Shown piece by piece: positions 1-10,499 of a DNA stretch of 64,000 bases. Under the pieces are notes generated by a model that was given only the letters and a program-made list of their open reading frames with translations, did no database searches and was not told where the DNA came from. Position 1 is the stretch's first letter, and each line of letters starts with the position of its first letter. The DNA comes from Silene conica (lineage: Eukaryota > Streptophyta > Magnoliopsida > Caryophyllales > Caryophyllaceae): the NCBI GenBank assembly GCA_029255685.2, contig CM055312.2, positions 51,556,202 through 51,620,201 of the forward strand, written 5' to 3'. A program made the position numbers and the translations under genes.

Positions 1-167
1 ATAAATTTGTTATAATCCTGCATGTGTAGTATTGGGAATGTATACAGATATTTTTCCACATAAGCTTGAGCAGCCAACACCCTGTCTAAAAGCTCTTGAG
101 GAATAGGCTCTCCTCGCCTTTGCTGCGGAGCGATTCTTGCCTTGTGGACAAAGGTTTTCCACTTATC
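1..167 (-). pseudogene. Exon fragment of a TRP1/TBP1-type telomere-repeat-binding (Myb) protein
   Basis: Read on the minus strand after a good 3' splice site (TTTGTTCCAG), the exon encodes DKWKTFVHKARIAPQQRRGE, then PIPQELLDRVLAAQAY. This matches the end of the C-terminal Myb/telobox domain of plant telomere-repeat-binding proteins (family pattern DKWRTLVHTA, then PQQRRGEPVPQELLDRVLAAHAYW). In the family that domain binds double-stranded TTTAGGG repeats. Here the text after the conserved AY departs from the family (VEKYLYTF), and the exon runs off the window edge. The next exon upstream on this strand belongs to a different gene (bHLH), so this is a captured fragment and not a working gene. 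Confidence 0.7.
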
Positions 168-570
168 CTGGAACAAATAAAGAAAAAAACACATCAATGA
201 TAGCCACATAACAGGTAACAAAAACACAACTCAGGTCATGTGATCATAAAGATAAGCCCTTAATGACGATCCTGAAATTCATAGGATTAATTGTTTATTG
301 TGTATGAATGTACGATTAAAGAGATTCACAAGATCAGTTTGGCTACAGAACAACTGAACAACCCAACTCACCGTGTTCCACTAATTAATTATAAAATTTG
401 TTCTGTGCTTAATCCTGCAAAGAGAACCAGAAAATAGAAAAAAGATACAAGTCCAACTCTCAAAGCTGATGATATACCGTCATGTCTTCGTCAAGGCATG
501 ATTCTCGTCCACTTAATACAAAGGATGAACTAGTTAAGTTCGAGTATTTTAATATGCAACTTCACCAGAG

Positions 571-614
571 ATAACTTTCAACATTATCAGTAACTTTCAA
601 CATTATCAGTAGCA
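571..614. repeat. Short tandem duplication inside the CACTA element
   Basis: The segment TAACTTTCAACATTATCAG occurs twice in tandem. A second local duplication, ATACCTATTG(C/T)TGCAAG followed by ATAAGTG, lies at about 918-978. Both are in intron-like sequence between captured exons. Confidence 0.7.
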
Positions 615-779
615 TAACGGCTCTATCGGTCTGCAAATACATAGAATCGTATGTAAAGATGCAAGGACTATGGCCTGAAGGCTGAAACTATTGAATGTTG
701 TAAAAAGGAAATACAAGCATACGGTAATAACTAATAATTTCAGAACTTCACACTACAAAAAGAGATAAGACAGACTGAC

Positions 780-845
780 CTTGTTGACACTCGGAACAAG
801 CTCTTGCAATGCCCTGATTCTTTCAGTGATTCTCTCTATGCGTAA
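780..845 (-). pseudogene. Exon fragment of a UNE12/LRL-type bHLH transcription factor
   Basis: A 66-nt exon on the minus strand is bounded by AG (acceptor) and GT (donor). It encodes 22 residues: LRIERITERIRAL, then QELVPSVNK. This is the basic tail and first helix of the bHLH domain of the plant UNE12/LRL subfamily (pattern LRRERIAERIRALQELVPSVNK), where an exon commonly has just these borders. In the family the domain dimerises and binds E-box DNA. The second helix is absent nearby: the next exon on the strand codes for a telomere-binding protein and the previous ones for sulfite oxidase. It is therefore a captured exon with clean splice borders. The second arginine of the basic part is replaced by isoleucine. 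Confidence 0.75.
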
Positions 846-1062
846 CTGCTCACACACAAAACAAGGTAAACAACTACTGAATCCAATCAAGTTAGTTGCC
901 CTAAGCATGATTTATTGGGATACCTATTGCTGCAAGATAAGTGCATCAATTCTGATACCTATTGTTGCAAGATAAGTGATGTTTTGAAAAGTGAAGTTCA
1001 GAGGAATTGAAATTGGTAAGTTGGGTTTTGAGTGGGGAAAAGTGGACCACAGGACAGCAAAT

Positions 1063-1260
1063 AAGCATAAATGACATTGGAGTAAAGATTATTTAAGCCC
1101 CTACTAACCTGATGTCTTTCATTGTGAACTCCGATTGCGTTTTCACTAAGCTTGTAACAGAAAGACGATATATATCTGCATAACCAAGTAGAATACATAA
1201 GATATTAGAGCATTCAACAGTAAGACATCAAAGAAGCATAAATAACATTGGAGTAAAGAT
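1063..1260. repeat. Direct repeats flanking sulfite oxidase exon B
   Basis: The segment AAGCATAAATRACATTGGAG plus TAAAGAT occurs at about 1063-1089 and again at about 1234-1260, in the two introns either side of the 67-nt sulfite oxidase exon. The two copies differ by one visible base. This suggests a local duplication around the exon. Confidence 0.75.
1109..1175 (-). pseudogene. Sulfite oxidase fragment, exon B
   Basis: This minus-strand exon is flanked by an acceptor (TTATGCAG) and a donor (AG|GTTAGT). In one frame it encodes IYRLSVTSLVKTQSEFTMKDI, close to the sulfite oxidase segment after the first conserved block (YSVTLTGLI...KLFIKDIR). Sulfite oxidase is a peroxisomal molybdenum-cofactor enzyme that oxidises sulfite to sulfate. 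The present acceptor lies 4 nt upstream of the frame-preserving position, inside an AT run, so a simple splice from exon A would not keep the frame. This fits a decaying captured fragment. Confidence 0.72.
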
Positions 1261-1263
1261 GAC

Positions 1264-1379
1264 CTCTCAATGTCATCAACAATAGGTATTGGCCCATGAT
1301 TCCTCTTGTAAAACAAATCGACGGGAGTCACATAGAAAGATATGATCGCAGATCCGCGTGGCTCTGCGTTAAATGGCTC
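1264..1379 (-). pseudogene. Sulfite oxidase fragment, exon A
   Basis: The 116-nt minus-strand exon begins after TTCTGGTAG and ends at GAGAG|GTCATC. It encodes EPFNAEPRGSAIISFYVTPV, then DLFYKRNHGPIPIVDDIE. This matches the N-terminal molybdopterin-domain region of plant sulfite oxidase (pattern EPFNAEPPRSALVSSYVTPVDLFYKRNHGPIPIVD). No cysteine ligand of the molybdenum and no dimerisation domain is found in the window; only exons A and B are present. The fragment lies upstream, on the same strand, of a bHLH exon, an order not expected of a real gene. Confidence 0.85.
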
Positions 1380-1667
1380 CTACCAGAAATGAATGCACAA
1401 ATCTAACTAATAAGTGGATATTAATTACATGAAAGCATCAAAAATATTACTACTGGCCATATCAAACACGCACAAGACCTCTATCAGATCTTAAAGCCGG
1501 ATTAAACATACACCAATAAGACAAAACCTTAATCACCACTATACCAACAATTGCAAATCACTGACATTGCTAACCACTGCCTAGACAATCCTTAGTGCTC
1601 AGTGCAAAACATACTGATATTCTTCTCCACAGCCCTTTCCCAAAAATAACCAGATTCGTCAATGTAC

Positions 1668-1730
1668 CTCATCATATATGCCCATAGCCAGGCCACCATT
1701 CAAGCATCCAGCATTCTCAGCTCCCTCGGT
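1668..1730 (-). pseudogene. Unidentified captured exon
   Basis: An open 63-nt stretch on the minus strand has AG before it and GT after it. It encodes 21 residues including AENAGCLNGGLAMGIYDE. The composition looks like real coding sequence, but I do not recognise the family. It has the same orientation as the other captured exons and lies upstream of sulfite oxidase exon A. Confidence 0.4.
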
Positions 1731-1918
1731 CTAATCTTTCAAGTGCAGGAAAACACCCTATCATCAGCATGTCTTCATCAAACCATCAAAGACAACTGCA
1801 TCTTCTGGTTTGACCAAACATCACTACCATAAACGAGTACTCTATGTTACCTACTGCATACAACCAGTACAACAACCTCTTTCAAATTCAATTGCTCAAG
1901 TACAGCAGCTTACTTCCT

Positions 1919-3210
1919 ACGCTAACATTCCAAGTGTATAGTTTTTTTCATCAACTCACTACCATCTCAATCGAAATCTGTTGAGTAATAATTACTAGGA
2001 CATGATATTTTAGATTATGTATGTTGAGTAAAGAATTTGTATTTTACACCCTTCTAATTCGACAGGTGCACAGCATATCCTGCCCCTGCTTTCCGTTTAG
2101 CCTTTGCCTTGTTTTTATCATCAGGATGAAACTTAGGAGCATCATTTAGAAATCTATAAACAAAAATTACATGCAAATGAAGCATATCCTGCCCCATATG
2201 AAGCTAATGAGCAATAAACAAAAATTCCGACATTTAGATTTTTTTCTAAGTTACGGAGTATATTATAAGCATTAACTTCGTATATTCAAATGCACAAAAA
2301 CTTGTATGAGAACGGTATTAACCTCTATTATTCATTGACAACAGCATTGATATGGACCTTCTAAAGAAACCTACCATTCTGTAGGAGAAATTTCAGCTTG
2401 CTCAAAGATGTTCATGGTAATCATACATCAGTAAATCATTACCAATTTCACCTTCAACTTACAATTAGGATGACATATTTGAAAACTACACTTACGTGAT
2501 TAATGTGCACACTCGTTATCTACCAATGGAATGTAGGAATTAGCAAAGTCGTAGATGCGCATGAAAAATTATTCTTTTTTAAGGTCGCTATAGGGAGTAT
2601 GTAATGCCAGTGATATTTTTTAAAAAATGAGGGATATCAGGAAAAATAAGGATTCAGTGCCTTCAACAACCCTCTTCTTTCAAAACATCTATCATATAAC
2701 ATTATACTTTGGTGTCCTGTTCATGTGAGAATAATACCAGCAGGCTGCATATTTATGATACCAAAAGCAGACACAAACACAAAAAATCACAATCGAATTT
2801 CCAGATTCAATGATTTATCAAAGTAGATATCAAATGAACTCACTAAACAAACTATACAAAAATCAAGAATGAGATAATATAAACAAGGTAATGCAGAAAC
2901 ACCATGTTTTCCAAACACCAAATCTCAATTTGATATTGCAGTGAAGAGGAGAAAAAGGCATAAACCATATAATGCAACAAGGAAAAGGATAAAAACATTA
3001 AACAATGTGATCAACTCAGAAACCATATAATTACCCCGAACTTCCTTCAAATTACATCATTTTCAAGTATTCGCGACAAAAAACCTCTTTTCACCATTGA
3101 AACTCACGCGACTACCGATCAACAACACAGAAACGCTAAGATTCCAAGTGTATATTTTTTTCATCAATTATTCACTGCCGTTTTGATCGAAATATGTTGA
3201 GTACTAACTC
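1919..3210. repeat. Pair of about 75-bp direct repeats
   Basis: The blocks at about 1919-1993 and 3132-3208 share the pattern GCTAA-ATTCCAAGTGTATA, a T-run, TCATCAA, and then ATCGAAAT-TGTTGAGTA. They are clearly homologous but diverged. No gene is seen between 2160 and 4020 apart from AT-rich sequence; the repeats show an internal duplication of the transposon body. Confidence 0.65.
2054..2153 (-). pseudogene. Unidentified captured terminal exon
   Basis: After a 3' splice site (TTTATAG) the minus strand is open for 32 residues up to a TAG: FLNDAPKFHPDDKNKAKAKR, then KAGAGYAVHLSN. The lysine-rich, end-of-protein character suggests the last coding exon of a host gene that I cannot name. It is upstream of the sulfite oxidase fragment in the same orientation, so it would be a further gene fragment in this transposon. 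Confidence 0.45.
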
Positions 3211-4020
3211 CTCAAACGATTTTTTAGACTATTATACCAAAACTGTAATTTCAACATAATATTTTAGATTATTCTACCCATCAATTGTGTTGACACAAGA
3301 ATTAATAATATTATAAAAATTGAAAATTAAATTTATAATTCATTAAACATACCCTAATCGAAAAACTTAGTTGTTTTCCCTTGAGTAGTGGATTCCTTTA
3401 AAACTGTCTCGGTGCCTCTTGAGGTAGAGATAGATAGGTGGTGTCTCTTCATTAAGAAATCGATGCTCTACTCTTTAAAGTACCTGTAGCCCTACTACCC
3501 TGTTCATAATTTGATCTCCCAGAGTTGTCCTTAGTTTTTCTATCAACTTCGATTTCAGCATTATCAATAGAACCTGTGTCGGTCGAGTTATACCATGTCT
3601 GAACTCACTGTCCAAAAAAAGGTATATTATTCATTGTATATACGGAATAAGAAAAGAGTAGATGAAATACCTAAAAGGTGTGAAAGAACAAGACAATCCC
3701 CAATTACCTATTTCCATGGATTTTCCTTGTTCATTGAAAAATTCCCAATTTTTTAGGGTTTATTGAAAAAAAAATCCCCAATTTGTTATTCACGCACATG
3801 TGTTGTGTTTGTCAAAATTAGGGAAAGAAGGATGACATATAGATTTAAACCGAGTACATGCCTTTGGGTATGTTATTATGAATAAATGGTTGTGGTTTGA
3901 TAGGCCAATTGAGTAGCTTTCTGTTTTTATTTATATATTCTTATTGGTAAGTGGGATAAGTAAATGTTATTAATTTATTATATTTAGTTATAATTAGAGA
4001 ACTGTCAAATTGGATATGCG

Positions 4021-4184
4021 TTTTCTATAATTTTACAAAACACTCTTAGAACGTAACTGTTCTCTATTATAGAAGTATAGAAAACACCTAAGTCGGATAG
4101 GTGTTTTTTTTTCCTTCTAGAGAAGGCTCATTTAACTTGACCGTTCTCTATTAAGTGTTATCTAATGTCATATTTGTAGTAGTG
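4021..4184 (-). repeat. CACTA terminal and subterminal repeat region
   Basis: The terminus CACTACTACAAA on the minus strand is followed by repeated GTTCTCTATTA units and two perfect hairpins (10-bp and 6-bp arms). Arrays of subterminal repeats next to the TIR are typical transposase-binding regions in CACTA elements. Confidence 0.75.
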
Positions 4185-4703
4185 AAACTAAAAGACCCGG
4201 GTAGTTTTTCTATCCCATGCACCATAGGTAACCATGTGATTGGGAAAGCCCTTTGTGATCTAGGGGTTAGTGTCAGTGTGATGCCATATTATGTATATGA
4301 ATGACTTAATATAGGTGGACTTAAGGTCACCAATATTACCCTTCAAATGGCAGATAGATCCACCCAAAGACCATTAGGAGACTTAGAGGAAGTCCCTGTT
4401 AGAGTGGGAAAGTTCTTTATTCCTGTCGATTTCGTAGTTTTGGACATTGCTGAGGATAGTCAGATACCTATCATTTTAGGTAGACCATTTTTACACACAG
4501 CTGAGGCTGTGATAGATGTCAAACGCGGGATCATAACATTAGAGGTCGGGGATGACATTATTAAGTTCAGTCTTGCCCATAATGCAATCACATCTGCTGA
4601 TGATACGTGTTTTTCCATTGACATTGTTGACAGGAATGTCATCCACAATTGGAGGGAATCCTTGGCTAAGGATCCCTTAGATGATCTAACAATTTTTGGA
4701 TGA
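4185..4703 (+). pseudogene. Athila protease region
   Basis: The segment begins with [15 protein letters not shown], the usual opening of Athila-type aspartic protease, followed by the CDLGVSVSV catalytic-loop region and the ILGRPFLHTA block that closes the fold. It continues into the linker to RT. It is part of the broken Athila copy. Confidence 0.75.
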
Positions 4704-6004
4704 GTGTGCAGGTAATCCAGCGGAGAATGTTGAAGAGCTCAAATGTTTTGGAAGCAGAGATAGAGGAATGCGAGCTCACTGGGGAAGAGGATGAGAGGCT
4801 CACAAGTCTGGCTAATGCACACCTGGTAAACACATGTTATGCTATTGGCACTGTTTCTATTCATGCTATAGAGGTAAAGGTACTAGAGCGTAAGCCACTT
4901 CCTCCTAATCTTAAGTACGTTTTTCTAAATGATTATGAGCAGTACCCTGCTATTATCAGTGCTAAACTTGATGTTAACCAACTTTCTGCCTTGATGACTG
5001 TTCTAAAAAAAAACAGGAAAGCTTTAGGTTATTCTTTGGATGACATTAAGGGCATGAGCCCTGATGCCTGCATGCATAGGATAGTGTTAGAAGAATGGCA
5101 TAAGCCCTACAGACAGGCTCAACGTAAGTTGAACCCGAAGATGCAGGAGGTAGTTATGGCTGAGGTGATGAAATTTCTCGATGCAGGTATTATTTATACA
5201 GTTGGAAACTCCAAGTGGGTTAGCCCAGTTCAGGTGGTTCCTAAGCAAGGAGGAACTACCGTTGTTAAAAATGACAAAATTGAACTAATACCTACTAGAG
5301 TTGTAACAGGGTGGCGGATGTGCATTGATTATAGACAGTTAAATGCCGCCACCAAGAAAGACCAATTCCCCCTCCTTTTGTTGACCAAATGACTGAGAGA
5401 CTTGCTTCTAACAAATTCTTTTGTTTTCTAGATGGATATTTAGGTTTCTTTCAGATAACCATTCATCCAGATGACCAGAGTAAGACTGCCTTTACTTGTC
5501 CAAAAGGTGTTTTTGCATATCGCAGAATGCCTTTTGGATTATGTAATGCCCCTGCCATCTTTCAAAGGTGCATGATGGGGATGTTTTCTGATTACATTGA
5601 GAACATCATGGAGGTGTTTATGGATGATTTCTCAGTTTACGGTAATGAGTTTGATCAATGCTTAGCTAACCTTGATAAAGTCCTGCAGCGTTGTATTGAT
5701 GTAAACCTTGTCTTGAATTGGGAAAAGTGTTAGTTTATGGTCAATGAGGGGGTGGTGTTAGGGCATCTTATTTCTAATAAGGGTATTCATGTTGATAAAG
5801 CAAAGGTTCAAGTGATTGAGCAATTGCCCCCTTCTGTGAATGTTAAGGGGGTGAGAAGTTTCCTAGGTCACGCAGGTTTTTACTGACGTTTCATTAAGGA
5901 CTTCTCTAAGATTGCTAAACCACTTACACAATTGCTCCTTAAGGATGCTGTCTTTGAATTTACTGATGAGTGTCCTTTAGCTTTTAACAGGTTGAAGGAG
6001 GCTC
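4700..6004 (+). pseudogene. Athila reverse transcriptase region
   Basis: It contains the LPPNLKYVFL lead-in, then WRMCIDYRQLNAATKKDQFP, the RMPFGLCNAPA block and the FMDDFSVYG active-site block, followed by the connection region up to the nested element. It is homologous to RTs that copy retrotransposon RNA in virus-like particles. It is part of a broken fossil. Confidence 0.85.
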
Positions 6005-8205
6005 TGTTGGGTTTATTAGTTACTCATAAACTAATCTTTTAGTCATACTAACATAATCTTTTAATTAACCTTTTAATTAACATATTATAATGATCTTATG
6101 CATGCTAAAACAAGCGGAAATAAAGGTGTAATTTTATTACCCCACTTACCCAACGTGACAATTTTAGTACCCCGGTGTAGCCGAGCCTACGTTCTTGTGA
6201 AGAAGGGATTCATGGGTCCGTACTTTTTGGTAAGGCTAAGTCTCAATATTTATATGTAAGAGATCTAGTCAAATTATTATCTATCTCCGTTTAAGTGAAC
6301 TAAGTCGGTGAATTATCGATAAAATAAAAGACTAGGTCGATTAAATCGAAGATGCATAATCGATATACGACGATTTGGCTATGCATGCAAACATATAAAA
6401 GCAAATAAAAGCATAAAAATAAACCCTAGTATGGCCTTTCCTAGAAAAGAAATAATAAACCAACTCCTTTGGTCCCTTGAACTTCACGAGGCACGCACTT
6501 CGAGGTAAACACCGTCTTTGTCGGAACTTCTTTCCGAATGGCACCGTCTTTAAGGAACTCCGGAATTTAAAAATATTACAACTTTTCTAGTCTACTTTAT
6601 ACATTATAAAATAGAAATAAATTACAATTGGGTGATACGAGATCACAAAATTACAACCGAATCGGTAACCCCTTACATTACGGGAAATACCGATTAAAAC
6701 TAAGGCCATACTAAGTAAATTACATAGTTACCAAAATTACGTAAAATAAATCATGACATTCATAATAAAATATGCAATGCTTATGAAAATATGAATTAAC
6801 ATGCAAAACCTAAGCCAAATCGTCCTATTTAAAACACTTATTTAAATAGTTATCGCAAACCTCGGTTTATGGAATCGCGTGTTTTAACGGTTAACAACAC
6901 TATGCATTATATGAAAACAATTTTCATCCTTAAGTTAATCATCCTAACTCTTATAGGTTTCAAAATTTAGTCTTACTCAAACTTTAAACATGACTTAACT
7001 TAATATATTTCAATATTGATCGGTATTACTCGGTTTTACGGGAAAAATAATATAAAATTCAAAAGAGTCATAAAAATTTCGAAAAATTCAAAATTCAAAA
7101 TTCAAAAAATCCAGAATGTTCTTAAAATTTTCAGAATATTAAAATATTAGTATTATACAGTTTTAACATTATTTCGTAAATAAGACGTAAAACGAGCATT
7201 TTAAGTCGGAAAATTCAATAATTAACTTCATAAATGCAAATTAAATACTAATAAAATTTTTATACCATCCAAAACATTTTAAGAACACAAAATGGACAGA
7301 AAATTAAATGGCACATAGCCCCATAGCCGAAATTTTAATTAGATGACTCTAAATATTCAATTTTAAATGCTACTTTTGACAAATTAAAATTAAATCAAAT
7401 CTGAAACTTTTGGCTCCCAATATTATTTTCGTGATGAACATATCATATATGACTAATATGGGTTAAAGTTTTCGGCCATTTTGACAACTATTGCAAATTT
7501 TAACGATTTACGTCATATATCGTACGATTTTAACCTTTAAAATTATTTCTCAAGCATAAAATAAGATAAAATTCTCGAAAATTTTATACATGCTGGAAAT
7601 AATATATATGACATCGTGTTAAATTTTTATGGCCAAATTCCAAATTAAACTATTAAAGTTGAAATTATGTCACTAATTACCCGATTTTTACATTAAAAAT
7701 CTATAATAGTGCAATATTTGAGATAAATTTCTGGAAAATTCAATATAAATTTTAAATATTGCATGTGACATCCTCATAAATGTTTATAGTCAAATTCATA
7801 ATATAACTATTTTAACCCATTTTTATTCATCTTATTGCATTTTAACACTTAAAATTCATATCACACGTTTTATAAGTCCGTAATTTACGAAAAATCATAT
7901 TCATAACATAGGATATACATGTGATAACATACTGAAAAATCTCGGCCAAAAGATGATTTTAACTATTTTTCCCTAAATAAACGATTTTAACCATTAAAAC
8001 TTTATAAAATCCGAGATTTAATATACCATAAGTCAATATTCATGCAAAATATATTCCAAATATTCTAAAACATTTTAGAAAACAGTAGGTAATCATGCTT
8101 AAATTATTTCGTGCATATCATATATTAAACGAAAATTTAAATTTTATTTTGTTATCACTATAACTCCGTAAAAACGTAAACGGAAAGCATGCAAACAACC
8201 TAAAT

Positions 8206-8217
8206 GCTCTGATACCA
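8206..8217 (-). other. Primer-binding site (initiator tRNA-Met type)
   Basis: The minus strand reads TGGTATCAGAGC two bases after the LTR end. This is the standard plant LTR-element primer site complementary to the 3' end of initiator tRNA-Met. It fixes the orientation of the nested element. Confidence 0.85.
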
Positions 8218-8219
8218 AT

Positions 8220-9477
8220 TGTTGGGTTTATTAGTTACTCATAAACTAATCTTTTAGTCATACTAACATAATCTTTTAATTAACCTTTTAATTAACATAT
8301 TATAATGATCTTATGCATGCTAAAACAAGCGGAAATAAAGAGATTTCGACCCTTACATATGGTCCGAATATAAAGCAAGGATGATCCTCCTAGTACCCAA
8401 ATAAGAATACCTCCTTTGGATGCACCAAGACAACCCCTTAATCAACCGAGACTTGAACAAGCTACCACAAAATCGGTTTTCCTTAAACTATTCTAATCTC
8501 TCTAATTAGAATATTATCTCATCATACGACAAATAGTATGTTTTTATTATCTTATAATATCAATTTAGAGGTTAAAAATTATTCTCTCTTGCTTTGTGAT
8601 TTTTCGGCTAAGAGTGGGAATGAATGGGTGTGAGATCTCTTATATATTATCCTAACCCTAGTCATAAATTAACATATTAACTTAAGGAGTATAGGGAGTA
8701 GTGGTGTGGCCGGGTATGGGAGGACTCAAAAGGGAACAACAACACTTTCCCATGTAGATAGGGTGGCTCTAGGTAGCACCCTAATTAAAGTTAAGCACAC
8801 TTTAATCATCATGTTTGTGTTAATCTAATAACACACAACACATGCCTAATCCTTCCCAAAACCGGTGCAACCATACTTAAAATGGACCTCATTTTACAAT
8901 TTTGTCAATTGTAGAATTTGTATAAAATGTGACATCTTATATGTCACTAGGAAATACAACAATAATCATATAAATATTTATCATATAAATATTATATATT
9001 AAATAAATCATATTTATTAATTGACACGTAATTCGAAATTACAAATATAAAATGATAATTTATCGTCAATACGATTTACAACTTTTGTATTAATTTCAAC
9101 CCGATTCATTCTAATAACGATATAATAAAATATCGTTCAATGTTTAACAATTGACACATTACAATTTTAAACGACATAAATTTTACATTAAGATTTAACC
9201 TCTAATTTCTCGATATACGAGCTTAAGGAATATGAGCAAATCGTATCAATATAGATTTGATCATTTTTATCAATTAAGGGAATTGTCCTAAAGGTGTGAC
9301 CTAAAGGGATCAACTGACCACCACCGTCATACGACAGTAATGTCAAACTCTAGCTAGCCAATCATTACCGATTAATGTTGGTCAGTTGACTAATATAAAT
9401 CGTATCATCCCTTGCGCATTCTCGTCATGAGATTTAATTATGTGATCGCACTATTGTTGAGGACACATTTCCCAACA
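8220..9477 (-). repeat. LTR of the 6005-9477 element
   Basis: On the minus strand it begins TGTTGGGAAATGTGTCCTC and ends AATAAACCCAACA. It matches the solo LTR at 30220-31460, which has the same ends and the same interior landmarks, including the diverged run around TAATATTATTTTG and the trait TATCGAGAAATTAGAGGTTA. Confidence 0.85.
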
Positions 9478-9482
9478 GGCTC

Positions 9483-10136
9483 TAATTCCAGCACCGATCA
9501 TTCAGTCACCTGATTGGGATCTCCCATTTGAGATTATGTGTGATGCTCGTGGCTATGCAGTGGGTGCGGTGCTAGGTCAGAGGAAGAATAAGGCGTTGAG
9601 TGCCATTTACTATGCAAGCCGGACTCTATATGAGACTCAAGTCAAATATTTCACCACAGAGAAGGAGCTTCTAGCTGTAGTTTTTGCCTTAGAAAAATTT
9701 CGTTCTTATTTGTTGGGTTCTAAGGTTATTAGTTATACTGACCATGCAGCTTTGAAGGCCCTCTTCCTGAAGAAAGATGCAAAGTCGAGGCTTTTGAGGT
9801 GGATACTCCTTTTGCAGGAGTTTGACTTGGAGATCAAAGACAAGAAGGGCGCAGAAAATGTGGTAGCTGACCATTTATCGCGTCTACAGCTGATTGATAG
9901 GGAATATCCTTTACCTATTCATGATTCTTTTCCTGATGAGAGTTTGTTAATCATTAATAGTTCATGTTCTTATCCTCCTCCTTGGTCTGAGGTAAAATCC
10001 CACATGAGCTTTCATGGCAGCAGAAGAAGAGGTTTGCATATGATGCAAAGCAGTACTTTTGGGATGACCCATATGTTTTTAAGGAATGTGGGGATGGACT
10101 TATCCGGAGATGCGTCCCCCAATGGGAGGTGAAGGA
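9483..10136 (+). pseudogene. Athila RNase H region
   Basis: The open stretch reads [19 protein letters not shown], then [14 protein letters not shown] and YYASRTL, followed by [32 protein letters not shown] and [10 protein letters not shown]. These are the standard RNase H blocks following RT in Ty3/gypsy pol. It resumes the Athila sequence directly after the target duplication of the nested element. It is part of the broken copy. Confidence 0.85.
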
Positions 10137-10499
10137 CATTCTGGAAGAATGCCACTCTTCTGCCTATGGTGGTCACCACGGTTCATTCTGGACCGTGGCA
10201 AAGGTATTACAGTCTGGGTTTTATTGGCCTACTTTACATGCTGACAGTAGGAATTTTGTGAGTAGTTGCGATGCTTGCCAAAGGTCAGGGAACGTTTGAA
10301 GAGACATAAGATGCCACAGGTTGGTATTTTAGAGGTCGAGATTTTCGATGTCTGGGGCATTGATTATCAAGGACCCTTCCCAAGCAGTCAAGGTAACAGG
10401 TATATTCTTGTCGTCGTTGATTATTTGTCGAAATGGGCAGAAGCTATTGCTACTCCCCATTGTGATGCCAAAGCTGTGATAAAATTGTTTAAGAAAATA
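10137..10499 (+). pseudogene. Athila integrase region (partial)
   Basis: The zinc-binding start of integrase (HSSAYGGHHG, then [11 protein letters not shown]) is followed by the catalytic core opening [11 protein letters not shown] and [15 protein letters not shown]. The homology ends at about 10499, where an unrelated LTR begins, so the rest of integrase and the 3' end are missing. It is part of the broken Athila. Confidence 0.8.

Larger units (their letters stand above)
1..4184 (-). mobile_element. CACTA-type DNA transposon (right-hand end) with captured host exons (Pack-CACTA-like)
   Basis: The right border reads TTTGTAGTAGTG, the reverse complement of a CACTA terminus (CACTACTACAAA). Just inside lie imperfect subterminal repeats around GTTCTCTATTA and two perfect hairpins: arms AAAACACCTA/TAGGTGTTTT near 4087-4113 and CCTTCT/AGAAGG near 4116-4129. 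Immediately outside, Athila coding sequence resumes, so the element was inserted into Athila. The left end is outside the window, so the 3-bp target duplication cannot be tested. No transposase is seen. The interior holds minus-strand exon fragments of several unrelated host genes, which points to gene capture, as known for CACTA elements and other Pack-TYPE transposons. A Helitron was considered, but the right border fits CACTA better. Confidence 0.72.
6005..9477 (-). mobile_element. Non-coding (LARD-like) LTR element inserted in Athila
   Basis: The element has TG...CA ends (TGTTGGG/CCCAACA) and the target duplication GGCTC at 6000-6004 and 9478-9482. One LTR is 8220-9477 (1258 bp). Beside it on the minus strand is a primer-binding site, TGGTATCAGAGC (8206-8217), so the element runs on the minus strand. 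The other LTR is represented only by its terminal 121 bp or so (6005-6125). The interior (6126-8205) is AT-rich and has no gag or pol. A solo LTR of the same family lies at 30220-31460. It is broken and would have needed another element's proteins. Confidence 0.85.
4185..10499 (+). mobile_element. Athila-lineage Ty3/gypsy element, internal fragment
   Basis: Plus-strand segments show, in order, protease, reverse transcriptase, RNase H and integrase of the Athila type. The RT carries the lineage-typical FMDDFSVYG block. The left part is cut off by the CACTA element and the window edge. The right part stops abruptly inside integrase at about 10499, next to a foreign LTR. A non-coding LTR element (6005-9477) sits between RT and RNase H with a GGCTC target duplication. 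No Athila LTR is visible. The copy is an old, broken fossil with several breaks. Confidence 0.85.

Noticed and set aside
781-975. Plus-strand 64-codon frame as a gene
   Set aside because: It is the antisense shadow of the bHLH exon, which has splice sites and a family match on the minus strand.
998-1331. Minus-strand frames of 61-66 codons as genes
   Set aside because: They read through introns of the sulfite oxidase fragment; only the exon parts match the family.
2372-2416. Short minus-strand frame MNIFEQAEISPTEW as another captured exon
   Set aside because: No acceptor precedes it, it ends at a stop, and no family is recognised.
1-4184. Helitron as carrier of the captured exons
   Set aside because: I saw no CTRR end with hairpin inserted between A and T; the CACTA border with subterminal repeats explains the right end better.
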